Of a stretch of DNA of 64,000 bases, positions 11,155-21,179 are shown piece by piece. The DNA is from Tiliqua scincoides (lineage: Eukaryota; Chordata; Lepidosauria; Squamata; Scincidae). How positions within the stretch are numbered: the stretch's first letter is position 1; each line of letters begins with the position of its first letter. The notes beneath the pieces were generated by a model. It worked only from the letters and a program-made list of their open reading frames with translations, did not search any database and was not told the DNA's origin. The translations under genes were made by a program, and so were the position numbers. The stretch covers positions 269,587,024 through 269,651,023 of the forward strand of contig NC_089822.1 of assembly GCF_035046505.1 (NCBI RefSeq), given 5' to 3'.

Positions 11155-11480
11155 GCTTTTCCCTACCGGTGGTATGTGAGGTGGTGTCCAGTGGTACACG
11201 CAGCACCCCTGGACACAAGCTGCTCGGCAGTGAACTGCAACACAATGTGACAAACAGCGGTTGATGGACTGGCTTGGCGGGCAGAGCTCTAGTTGGGTAC
11301 AGTTTTTGCACACTTGAAAAAGCCCATCCACTCGCCCTGAGCCTCTTACTGCTGTTTGTCATGCCGTGCTTGGCCTCCCAACCCAGAAGTTAATTGCCAG
11401 TTAATAACATCATTACCAGTTACTTCCAGTGGTACTTCCAATAAGTGGTATATTAGCGGACAAAGGTTGAGAAATGCTCG
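11155..11480. mobile_element. Diverged hAT-like repeat
   Basis: The left end reads 'acagcttttccctaccggtgg' and the right end 'aaggttgagaaatgct', a weak inverted pair like those of the 9119-9363 element. Internal phrases on 'ggtacacgc' and 'cagttacttccag' also recur in that family. No target duplication was resolved. Confidence 0.4.
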
Positions 11481-11844
11481 CACACTCAGGCCTGGTCCAA
11501 GAGCAAGTCAAGACTGAGGCATGAAATATTTGTCACCCCCACCACCCCCATCCCTGCTTCTCTTGCTGTACCTCCTCCTCTGAGCCCACTTGGCCAGGAT
11601 GGGGACAAGGGGAGCAATCTGGCAGTGGCTCAAACCCCTTACCCACTTGCTGGCAGGGCCACAGCTGGCAAAATATCCATGTATCCAGGCTCCCTCACCT
11701 TGCTCCATCTTTGCACGTTCTCTGTGCAGAGGACCCTGGAAACACTCCCAGTATGTCCTGCACTTCCTGTTTACTTTAAAGCAGTGCTTCTCAAACTGTG
11801 GGTCAGGACCCACTAGGTGGGTCATGAGCCAATTTCAGGTGGAT

Positions 11845-11965
11845 TCCCATTCATTTCAATATCTGGTGTGCTCCCTGGGGCATTTGGTGGGCCGCTGTGA
11901 GATCCAGGAAGCTGGACTAGATGGGCCTGTGGCCTGATCCAGTGGGGCTGTTCTTATGTTCTTAT
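11845..11965 (+). mobile_element. CR1 LINE 3' tail
   Basis: Only the extreme 3' end is present: 'tggtgtgctccctggggcat', 'gatccaggaagctggact' and a terminal 'ttcttatgttcttatg' as in the full CR1 copy. It directly follows a short piece of a hAT-like repeat (11778-11840). Confidence 0.7.
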
Positions 11966-12085
11966 GGGGGGGGGGAGTGTCTGCCCATTAAGACTTGTTT
12001 TCATGGGGGGTTGGAGACTCATGACTCAACTCAGGTCAAGCCGTGCTGGACCCGCCCATCCCTGGCAAGGAGAATCTGGCCTATT

Positions 12086-12291
12086 CAGTGGTGTAGCTAG
12101 AGTGGGTGCAAAGCACTAAGTTTTGCAGGGAGCCTCACCTCAGTATGCAAGTGGTCCCTCCCCTTCAAAGCCATTCTGGGTGCCTCCATTTTGCTTACCC
12201 ACCTGGAATGGGAGGGGGAGGGTCCGCTTGCACAGCACATTCAGGCACCTGCAAAACTTAGTGTTTTGCATCCCCTCTAGCTATGCCACTG
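12086..12291. mobile_element. hAT-like MITE (CAGTGGYGTAGCTAG family)
   Basis: Ends are CAGTGGTGTAGCTAGAG and CTCTAGCTATGCCACTG, imperfect inverted repeats around 206 bp of non-coding DNA. Another member is at 31746-32082 and a probable third at 29335-29770. Flanks share CCTAT but a full 8-bp duplication is not clear. Confidence 0.65.
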
Positions 12292-13348
12292 CACCTATCA
12301 ATCTGTCCCAATGCACCACCACTGAGTGGGGGAAAGGGTGCAATAGGGAGTGCAGGAACTCAGAATGCTTTAACTAGCAGTAGGAACACAGAGCAATGCC
12401 AGCCAATAGCTCTCAGGTTTTGTTAGGGCTCTGCTTGCCCCAATCAATGGTTGCTCCTTGTCTAGAGAGTGACAGCAGAGGCAGTCCTGCCCCTTTGACC
12501 TGACTAGCCCTTTCAACAGCATTACATTTGCAGGTCACATGGGGCTTTTGGGGCACTGGGAACATCTGAGTGGGGCGCTGGGTGCTTTTCACTACCTGTG
12601 TTTCTTCCACATCTCTGGCCAAAGACATCTTGCTGTGCTGAGTCAGGCTTTGGCAGCCTCCGGCTTGAGAGCTGCAGCACACTCTGGGTGGGGCTGCCCT
12701 TGAATGTGACTTGGACACATCCACCCTAACATCAGTGCTGTGGCATCAGGTCTCCTGCCTTGCAGGGGAAGATGCGGGCAGGCCAGGGGTGGTGCCTTGT
12801 GATCAGCAGTTGGCATCTGCCCCCATGCCCCCTGCGTCTTCCTGAGGGAACTAGGCAGGAGGTGAGGTGAAGGCAACTAACCCCCCCCCCATCTGCCTTG
12901 CTCTTTCAAGTGACCCTTGTGCAGATTCTGGCTCCTTCTGACATTTGCCTGATGACAACTCAGAAGAGGGTCTCTCAGTGGTGTCCCCCTTATGGAACTC
13001 TCTGTTTTGTGGGATGCAGTTGGCCCCTCCCTCGCTGCAGTCTGGCACCTGGAAGGCCTTTCTTTGACTGCACGTCATTGCAAAAAGTTTTCTTCCGCTG
13101 CACTGACATGTTTGGACCCAGAGAACAAGAAGGAACACTGGTGAGAGGTGGAGGATTAAAGGGCTCAGGATGGAAGAGGTGCAGCCAACAGCCAGTATTA
13201 CACTGAGGTCAAAGACAGATTTGCAAGCATCACACAGGACTTTGTTGTGAATCATCTCTGAACCCGACATCATCATCATCATCATCTCATCATCATCACT
13301 GTTTTCCACAAAAAAGTTCACAAAGCGGTTTAGACAAAATCCAATAAC
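12292..13348. other. Unassigned sequence with possible LINE debris
   Basis: The stretch near 12980-13130 has a faint L2-like ending (a 'tggaactctct' phrase, then text resembling the C-terminus of L2 ORF2), but it is too decayed to call firmly. A (CAT)n run lies at 13266-13300. Nothing else was recognised. Confidence 0.35.
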
Positions 13349-13351
13349 TAA

Positions 13352-13527
13352 GGGCGCAATCCTAACCAACTTTCCAGCACTGGCATAGCTGTGCCAGTGG
13401 GGCATGTGCTGCATCCTGCAGTTGGGGGGCAGTCAGAGGCCTCCTCAAGGTAGGGAGTGTTTGTTCCCTCATCTCAAAGTTGCATTACCCGTATGTCAGT
13501 GCTGGAAAGTAGGTTAGGATTGTGCCC
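13352..13527. mobile_element. Palindromic MITE with TAA target duplication
   Basis: Starts GGGCGCAATCCTAACC and ends GGTTAGGATTGTGCCC, so the ends are long inverted repeats. TAA flanks both sides (13349-13351 and 13528-13530). The interior also folds back (accaactttccagcac against gtgctggaaag). A 3-bp T-N-A duplication suits PIF/Harbinger-type transposition. It is non-coding. Confidence 0.7.
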
Positions 13528-13744
13528 TAAATGGCTCCTGTGCCAAAAGGGTTCACAATTATAAATATGCAGAAGAACAGCCACTAGACAAGACCTTGCA
13601 CTGGGGTGAAAAGAGACACTCTCCTCCTGCTAAACGTAAGAGGAGCACCACTTGGAAAGGTATCTCTTTGTCCACATAGCAGAGCTATGACCAGAAGGGT
13701 GACTGACAGCTCCTCTTCCACCCCAGAGTCCTCCGGCCCCACCT

Positions 13745-13820
13745 AAGGATTATTGATAGAATTGAAGAATGTTAGAGTGGGAAGGCACCTTAGAGGTCAT
13801 TTAGTCCAGCCCCATTCAGT
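13745..13820 (-). mobile_element. CR1-like 3' fragment
   Basis: The wording 'tagagtgggaaggcacctta' followed by 'catttagtccagcccc' is the reverse complement of the classic end of CR1 ORF2/3' UTR. It is short and diverged. Confidence 0.5.
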
Positions 13821-13923
13821 GCAACTGAATTTTCTTTCTGCACATGTTTCTGTAGATGCTCACAAGGATTTCTGAAGAAGTGGACCATGATCCAGACAAA
13901 CTTCTGCTGTGATCAATGAGTGA

Positions 13924-14102
13924 GGGCCCAATCCTATCCAACATTCCAGCACCAGTGCAGCTGCAATGCAACCCTGAGGTAAGGGAACAAGTGTTCCCTT
14001 TCCTTGAGGAGGCCTCTGGGACTGCCTCTCCACCACAGGATGCAGCGCATGCCTCATTGGCACAGCTGCACCTGCATTGGAAAAGTGGATAGGATTGGGC
14101 CC
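13924..14102. mobile_element. Palindromic MITE with TGA target duplication
   Basis: Ends GGGCCCAATCCTATCC and GGATAGGATTGGGCCC are perfect inverted repeats, and TGA flanks both sides. Other members of the family are at 30026-30204, 30301-30479 and 33056-33202. It is followed immediately by the shorter GCCCAATCC repeat (14107-14196), placing two MITE-like units just upstream of class I copy 1. Confidence 0.75.
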
Positions 14103-14106
14103 TGAG

Positions 14107-14196
14107 AGCCCAATCCTATGCATGTCGACTTAGCAGAAGTGCCACCGTAGTCAATGTCGCTTACTCCCAGGTAAGTGTGGATAGGATTGCAGCCTA
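14107..14196. repeat. Short GCCCAATCC / GGATTGCAGCC repeat
   Basis: A 90-bp member of the short family described at 5829, running from 'agcccaatcctatgcatg' to 'ggataggattgcagcc', with the internal phrase 'cttactcccagg'. It abuts the palindromic MITE and has no coding content. Confidence 0.6.
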
Positions 14197-14431
14197 ACCC
14201 AGAGCTGCCCTGTTTGCGGGCTGCTGCCCCGTCCAGTGCGCTCCAGGCAGCCGCTGCCCCTCCTCGGGAGAAGGGGGCTTGGGTCCCCTTACCCGGGTCA
14301 ATCCAGTGGCTCCGCGGTGGGGCTACTCAATTGTACTGCGTGGAAGCGAGAGCCACCGTGCCCACAGGCCCCGCCCCCTGCCCCGCCCCTCCTGTCTCTC
14401 TGCGGGAGGAGAGGAGTGCAGAGGACCGAGG

Positions 14432-14489
14432 ATGGGGCCCGTGGGGCTCCTGGCGGCGCTGCTGCTTCTGCTGAGCGGAGGGTGCTCCG
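14432..14489 (+). CDS. Class I copy 1 exon 1 (signal peptide)
   Basis: ATG followed by GPVGLLAALLLLLSGGCSG-type coding, a short hydrophobic signal sequence, then a GTGAGT donor in phase 1, exactly as in class I leader exons and in copy 2. GC boxes (ccccgccccctgccccgccc) lie 30-60 bp upstream. Similarity to the copy 2 leader is moderate. Confidence 0.75.
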
Positions 14490-17400
14490 GTGAGTGTCTT
14501 CAGGGCGACGCCCCCCCCCCTGCTGGCAGGGAGCGGAACCTAGCCCAGTCCTGGGCAGGTCTGCTCAGAAGCAAGGACCATTATAATCAGGGGAACTTAC
14601 TCCCAGGTAAGGGTGGCTAGCATTGGGGGGGGGGGTCTCCGGGCTCCAGCCCTGCTCCGAACCCGAATGTCGGGCAGGCGCTCCTCTGTTGCTGCTGCCC
14701 GCCTGAACCCAGCGACGTCTCCCTCCCCCCAAGTCCTCCCGCCTGTCCTCCTTGGAGTGGGTCCTCGTCGGAGTGATGGACTTTCCCCTCCCCCGCTACA
14801 GATGTTGCACAAGCCCAGCGCCTGTTGCAGGGCTGAAGCGCTTTGCACCCTCCCATGCAATGCACGCACCCCCACCCCGGCTTCTGTGCTACCTTTGAAA
14901 TGGAGGTGTTAAAAGGGGGGGTCCCTTCTGGGTGCTTTCCGGGCAGTCCCTTCCGCACCTTTCTGTTATCAGTGGTCTCCAATGACTGCTGGGGAGGAAG
15001 GCAGCCTAGAAATACAGTAGGTAAGAAAATAGAAACAAGGCCTGTCCACAAAGAAGCTTTCCTAGCTGAAGAAGCACTATGAGGACATAAGAAGAGCCCT
15101 GCTGTGGGGAGCTCACACCAGGCTCCCTGCACCCCTCCCCCAAGCCCCTGCAGTCCCCTGAGCCGGCTGCTGCACCAACTGCAGCTGTCCCAGCAGCTGT
15201 TCCTGGAAAAGGCAGGTCCAGCCAGCTCCAGTTCCAGCTCCAGGTCACCTCCAGATAAGGTTTCTGCCACCTTCTGCCCTTGAAAAGCATTCAGAAGCTG
15301 CGGCCAATGGCAACAAGTTGCCTGCTGAGCTCGTGACCCCCCCCCTTCCTTGGCTTGCTGGCTATTTGCTTTCTCCCACATCCTTTCCCCTTCTGGCAGT
15401 CACACATTTCCGTGTACAGAGTCCTCTTGGTTAACTCTGAGGACTGTCTGGATCATTTGAGGGTTCGTTTCTTCAAGACAGCCTCCTCTCCTGTCGGACT
15501 TTGGAGGCACCAGCAGGGCATTCATGGGGTGAAAGAGTACAAAAGCAAAGGTGGGACTGGAATGTCATTGTGTTGGAAGTGGGACAGAATCCCCCCCACC
15601 CCTTTCCATCATCTGTCAGGTTCAAGAAGACCAAATGCTTCCACAGAGTTCACAATCCTTTGCTGTCCTTGGTTGCAAGTTCAAAATTGAGGCTGCTTTT
15701 TTCCTACCCCTCCTCCAGGCCCTCAGTGGACCGTGTTAGCCAAAGGCTCTTTCAGAGGCAATCGGTGACAGTGATAGTGTACTCGGAAGTACACTGCTGA
15801 AGGGCACAACTGCTCATGTATTGGAATGGGTTGGGCGGTCCGACAACCATGGAGACCAGAGTGTGAGTTTTGCATGTTCTGTCTCTGGTGAAGGATCCTG
15901 TACCGAAAGGGAGGTCTTTAAATCTGATGTGGCAGCGGCTTCTGTCTTTGAATTTGTGCTGCATCTTTCCATTCCAGCTTTTGCTCTGTGCAGCTACTGG
16001 AAGGGATGCTTTCTTGTTAGCAGTGATCGCCACACCCCATCCCAAGACTCTGATTTGATTTGACTGCATCCAGTGTTCAGGCAGCTGTTTTCACACACAC
16101 AGCCTTCAGATACCCACAATAAAGGTGTAAGGTTCAATACTTGTGAATATAAATCACAGTGATTGATAGTGAATAGCTACATTAGTACTGCTCCGCAAGA
16201 GTTCACCTGAGACTCCCCCAAACTACTACCTGAGTCCAAAGAGTGTATTCTACCTAATAAGCAGTAGCCACAGTTCCTGGCATTCTTCCTACACCAGAAC
16301 TTGACAGTGTGCCAATGGCCCACTGGTTTCACCTGCACCAACCAAGGTGGGGCTCAACAGCTTGGCCTGGGCTACGGAGGTACTCCCAGCGCATGGACAA
16401 CACAGCAGCCAACATGTCCCATGAAGCCCTTTTCTGGCTGGGGGGAGGGGGGAGTGACAGGGATCCCCCTGCAGTGTGGGCTGATACCTGCGTCTCCAGA
16501 GTTGGGCTCGGCTGTTGGGTGTGGAGCTGTGCGCAGTTTGCTCCAGAAGGGTCTGGTCTGGCTGCACTTGGACCTGCTTTGAGGATGATTCCGTGCTCTT
16601 TCCTCTTCTGGCCAGTTGCTTTGGCTGAGTGTCCATGCAAAAGTGTGGAGTGAGGCGTCAGTGCTGATAAACAAGTGCATCAGATTCTTTTGTGCCAGAG
16701 GGGAGCAATGCAGATGGTGCAGATGCACCTTCAAAGAAGAGTGGGGGGACGTATTTTGCTGTAGGACCAACTGTGTTTCCTCCCTCCACCCATCTTTGCC
16801 CCTGTGCTGGTGTTCCTCCTTGAAAGTGGAGTGTCAACCCCCCCTTTGACTGCACCCTTTTGCTGAAGCAGCCACCATCTTTCTCCAACTGCCAGGCAGG
16901 TCCGAGGCCTGCTTCCCCTGGTCCTTTGAAACCTTCTCCCCGCATTTCCTGCTTCCTCCGTTCTCAGAGCGAGAGGTCCAACTGTCAAGCAGGAGCCCCA
17001 GAGTCTCTCCCCAGGTGCTGCTCAGAGATTGCTGTGGATCTGCCTGCAGCCTGTGGGGAGAGGGAAGAGAGCTAGGCCCCCAGTCAGACCCTGACCAGAC
17101 CTGCCCCACTGAGCATCAGCCGAGGGGCTGCACCTGTTGCTCTCAGACCAGGGCAGGCGGTCGATGTTTTCTTGATCTTCCTCTGTTCGTTTTAATGTCA
17201 GTTCTTTAGAGAGTCACTTCATCGAAAAGCATCAGTACTCGTATTTTGGAAGCAAAGCAAGAGGCTATTTGGGTCACTGAGGAGAAAAGTTCAGGTGGTG
17301 TCACCTCACACTGAAGGAGGACCCAACAATTCACCCTCTTTTCATGACATACAATAACAGCCAGCTGGATCAGACCCCCCCCCCCCCCATGTGGCAGGGC

Positions 17401-17523
17401 TTGGTCATGGAGTGCTTCTGTCCTGGCCCATCCTCATCACTTCCCCATCCTCATCACTTCCCCTGTGAGTCCCCCTGTTTGCATGGGGGAGCACATCTGT
17501 CTGAACTAAACTGTGCCGTGCAC

Positions 17524-18090
17524 ATTCAGGATTAACCCATTGACCTGTATCTGGTTTTTTGCACGTGTAAAAATCCAGACACAGGCCAAAAAATTGATAT
17601 ATTTCCAAGTTAATGGAATGCAATCATTCAGGATTAACCCATTGACCTGTATCTGGTTTTTTGCACGTGTAAAAATCCAGACACAGGCCAAAAAATTGAT
17701 ATATTTCCAAGTTAATGGAATGCAATCATTCAGGATTAACCCATTGACCTGTATCTGGTTTTTTGCACGTGTAAAAATCCAGACACAGGCCAAAAAATTG
17801 ATATATTTCCAAGTTAATGGAATGCAATCATTCAGGATTAACCCATTGACCTGTATCTGGTTTTTGCACGTGTAAAAATCCAGACACAGGCCAAAAAATT
17901 GATATATTTCCAAGTTAATGGAATGCAATCATTCAGGATTAACCCATTGACCTGTATCTGGTTTTTGCACGTGTAAAAATCCAGACACAGGCCAAAAAAT
18001 TGATATATTTCCAAGTTAATGGAATGCAATCATTCAGGATTAACCCATTGACCTGTATCTGGTTTTTGCACGTGTAAAAATCCAGACACA
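17524..18090. repeat. 102-bp minisatellite, about 5.6 copies
   Basis: Units begin ATTCAGGATTAACCCATTGA at 17524, 17626, 17728, 17830, 17931 and 18032. The first three periods are 102 bp and the last two 101 bp, through loss of one T in a T-run. The copies are otherwise almost identical, so the array expanded recently or is kept uniform. It creates long but meaningless reading frames on both strands. It lies 0.5 kb downstream of the minus-strand gene at 18553. Confidence 0.95.
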
Positions 18091-18431
18091 GATTCTGATT
18101 CCCAGTCTCATGGAATATAAAATAGCTGAAATTGTTTTCCCATATAAAAATGTGTCTGATCAGCTTCTGATTTTCAGTCCTTTTTTTTTTTTAGTGTAAC
18201 CCCTATGTGAGCAGGTTCTATTCTCCCATGCTCCCCCAAGCCCATGTCTTCTAAAATTCAATTGAAATAAACCCCCCCTTGTAAGCAACAAACACACAAG
18301 ACCTTGTAAAAAAAAATTGATTTTTTATTTCCATACATAGAACAATAAGCAATCCCCTCTCTCACTTGTCTTCTCTCTACTTCTAAAATTCCATTGAAAG
18401 CATCATTTCCCTAGTCATGCAAGATCTGCAA

Positions 18432-18437
18432 TTTATT
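18432..18437 (-). promoter_or_regulatory. Polyadenylation signal AATAAA
   Basis: On the minus strand AATAAA occurs about 115 nt after the stop of the two-exon gene. A second AATAAA lies at 18324-18329 in an A-rich stretch. Either could end the transcript. Confidence 0.45.
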
Positions 18438-18552
18438 CCTAAACATGCACATTTTTTTTTAAATAAGCATTCTCTCTCTCTACTTTTTTTCCCTAGTCAT
18501 GCAAGATCCATATATTAATATTCCATTCCACTCCATTATTATTCCAATAATA

Positions 18553-19580
18553 TTACATCAGATAAAACCAAAAAGATTTGGCTTTGACCACTCTTTCAAC
18601 AGAAAAAAGAAAAACACGATCTTGCGGCTGAAGCAGATTAGCGGCTATTTTATGGGGTTCAGATTCAAATTTATATACATGATCCAATAATGACATAACG
18701 TATTCAGGAAATTCCTGCTTCATCTCCAGACAACCTAATGAAAATGCAATACAGATACACGTGTGCAACAGACTTCTAATGTCCAATTTCTTCATAACCC
18801 TGCGCAGCATGTCTCGAATAAACTCCTGAGTCCAGTCCAAGCAGACATGGGCGTCCTGGTTTGGGGCCTTCGTTTGACATCCGTCACAGGACACTTCGAG
18901 AAATTTTGATACACAATACTTCACTATGGTGAACAAACTTGCTCTCAGCACACTCTTTGTGATTCTCTGCCTTGTCTGTGATGTCAGATTTTTGTTCTGT
19001 CTGTCCAGCGGGAGAACCCCTAAAATGTTCCGTAGCGTTTTGAAAGCGTCTTGGTTCACATCCTTCTTTGGAATAGCCTACAAAAAAACACAAATAAGTA
19101 TTTTTTGATTTTACATTTCAGGCAACACACTCACGTATGCACTCAAGCACAGTGATTTACCTCTGCTTCAGTTTCTCTAGGTACAGGTGGCTCTTCCATT
19201 GCAAATTGGTAAACCAGGTTCAAAGATGGAAACGGTAACACATCATCCTCTTCATCCTCATAATGCCTACATTTTTGCTTCTTCTTCATAGGTGCCTGCG
19301 GTAGGCTTTGAGAATCAGTGGGCCTGTCTGGGGTCTCTGATTCATCGCAGCTCTCCATCTTGAGCAGTTTGCGAACGTAGTTTTGAGAATCCACGGGTCT
19401 GACCGGTGTCTCCCCCCACTCAGAAGGCGGCACGTTCTCCTTCTCTTCTTCGGGGCTCTCCATCTTGACCACCACCATAGTGTGATTTTCACTCTCCTCC
19501 CCGGCAGGGGATTCGCACTCCAACTGGGGAGTCTCGGTCTCAGAAGGCGAAGCGGGTGAGCTTTTCAGAGGGGAGGCCAT
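18553..19580 (-). CDS. Unrecognised two-exon gene, 314 codons
   Basis: I do not recognise this protein. Exon 1 (19161-19580) starts at an ATG in strong context (gccATGG) and encodes 140 acidic, proline- and serine-rich residues with two related KMES...ETPxRPxDSQ units, a KEN box (EKENVPP), and a basic patch (MKKKQK) followed by an EDEEDD run, as in a nuclear, degradation-controlled protein. A donor GAG/GTAAAT and an acceptor TTTTTTTGTAG/GC bound an 83-nt intron (19078-19160) that keeps phase 0. Exon 2 (18553-19077) encodes 174 residues with a possible zinc site (CDGC-x9-HVC, then LDW) and a helical, hydrophobic C-terminal half. A TATTTAAG box lies about 70 bp upstream of the ATG and an E2F-site array upstream of that. 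The unit is oriented against class I copy 1. It could be a captured viral early-type gene or a host cell-cycle gene; if viral in origin it should be treated as a fossil, although it looks whole. Confidence 0.6.
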
Positions 19581-19646
19581 GGCAGAAACAGCAGCAACAG
19601 CAAAAGGCTGAATGGGTTTCTCCCTCCCCCCCAAAGGACCTGTGCC

Positions 19647-19654
19647 TTAAATAC
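19647..19654 (-). promoter_or_regulatory. TATA-like box of the two-exon gene
   Basis: TATTTAAG on the minus strand lies about 70 bp upstream of the ATG at 19580 and just downstream of the E2F-site array, the position expected of a core promoter. Confidence 0.5.
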
Positions 19655-19689
19655 AAGGACATGTCCGGACCTGTTCCCACTCCCCCTTT

Positions 19690-20395
19690 TTTTCCCATTG
19701 GCTCCACACGGTGGTCCGAGAGCTATGAAACCTGCGCCTATTGGTCGGCGACGATGGGGCAAGTTGTTTGAGTGGTCACATGAACCCCTTTCCCACACTT
19801 TATTGGCGGGTTCCTTTTCCCGCCAAACCAAATGTCGGGGTGCTACAAAACCCTTCCCTAGCGGTCGAGGGGAATGGGGCGAGTTGTTTGAGTGGTCACA
19901 TGAACCCTTTTCCCACACTTTATTGGCGGGCTCCTTTTCCCGCCAAACCAAATGTCGGGGTGCTACAAAGCCCTTCCCTAGCGGTCGAGGGGAATGGGGC
20001 AAGTTGTTTGAGGGGTCACATGAACCCCTTTCCCACACTTTATTGGCGGGCTCCTTTTCCCGCCAAACCAAATGTCGGGGTGCTACAAAGCCCTTCCCTA
20101 GCGGTCCCACACTTTATTGGCGGGCTCCTTTTCCCGCCAAACCAAATGTCAGGGTGCTACAAAGCCCTTCCCTAGCGGTCGAGGGGAACGGGGCAAGTTG
20201 TTTGAGGGGTCACATGAACCCCCTTTCCCACACTTTATTGGCGGTCTCCTTTTCCTGCCAAACCAAATGTCGGGGTGCCCCAAAAACCCTCCCCAGTGGT
20301 GGGGGGCAGTGGGATGAGTTGTTTGAGGGGTCACTTGACTTGTTTGAGGGGTCACTTGAGGGGTCACTTGAACCCCCTTAGGGGGCGGGATTTCC
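19690..20395 (-). promoter_or_regulatory. 120-bp tandem array of inverted E2F-like site pairs
   Basis: Units of 120 bp recur at 19780, 19900 and 20020, with shortened or degenerate copies from about 20106 and 20211 and simple GGGGTCACTTG repeats at the far end. Each unit holds TTGGCGGG, an 8-bp spacer and CCCGCCAA (19803-19826, 19923-19946, 20043-20066, 20117-20140; 20238-20261 is decayed). TTTGGCGGGAAA matches the E2F consensus, and the ATTGG overlapping each pair is an inverted CCAAT box. The array ends directly upstream of the TATA box of the minus-strand gene, so it probably acts as its enhancer. E2F control is an inference. Confidence 0.75.
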
Positions 20396-20867
20396 AGTAA
20401 AAAGGGGCGGGACCAGCTGTCAAAGATAGTTTTGACATAAGGTATGTACTTCCTACTACTGCTGATCTTAGCAGCTGAATCAAATGTGCATTTCCTCTGC
20501 TCCAAGCTGTCTGCAATTTGCATCTGAGCTCTGTATGACAGAGTGGACTTTTAAGCTGGTTCTCACGTACGAAAATAGACAAAACAGACCCAGAAATGCA
20601 CAAAATATAGACCCTTTAGGACAATGATCAACACCAGTCACTGTATGAGATTGAGATGGCCCTTTGGGGATCTTGTTTTCACTGCTATTTCATTGCCTTA
20701 ACTGAGAACTGAAACATCCTCCAACAGTCCTTCTCCCCTGCTGTTGCATGAAGTGATATCCTTAGAGGTGTTCGAAAACAGTGCTATTTTTTAAAGTTGA
20801 ATTTAAATGCAAAATGTGATGTTTTGTGCTTTTATTCACAACTGAATACACGATTCCCATAACAAAC

Positions 20868-21108
20868 ATAAGAACATAAGAACAACCCCACTGGATCAGG
20901 CCATGGGCCCATCTAGTCCAACTTCCTGTATCTCACAGCGGCCCACCAAATGCCCCAGGGAGCACACCAGATAACAAGAGACCTGCAAGGCCTCCTGGGA
21001 ATTGTAGTTAAGAACATAAGAACAGCCCCACTGGATCAGGCCATGGGCCCATCTAGTCCAACTTCCTGTATCTCACAGCGGCCCACCAAATGCCCCAGGG
21101 AGCACACC
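20868..21108 (-). repeat. Two tandem CR1 3'-tail units (140 bp), minus strand
   Basis: The phrase CATCTAGTCCAACTTCCTGT occurs at about 20910 and 21050, giving a 140-bp period. Each unit is the end of the CR1 3' UTR with its 'aagaacataagaac' terminus, joined by a 'cctcctgggaattgtagtt' spacer. The same composite, three units in the other orientation, lies in class I copy 2 (35022-35415). Confidence 0.8.
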
Positions 21109-21179
21109 ATGTTGCTTATTCATTAGCTGTGATGTTTGAAAAGTGTTATGTTTTTATTCAGTTATGAATAAAAACAAAC

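Noticed and set aside
17506-18029. Long open frames on both strands (up to 140 codons)
   Set aside because: They are produced by the 102-bp minisatellite, a multiple of three, and simply repeat the same 34 residues; there is no independent evidence of coding.
17524-18090. CRISPR-like array
   Set aside because: Units are contiguous without unique spacers and the genome is vertebrate.
19698-20381. 227-codon frame on the plus strand
   Set aside because: It lies wholly in the 120-bp tandem array, whose period is also a multiple of three, so the open frame is an artefact of repetition.
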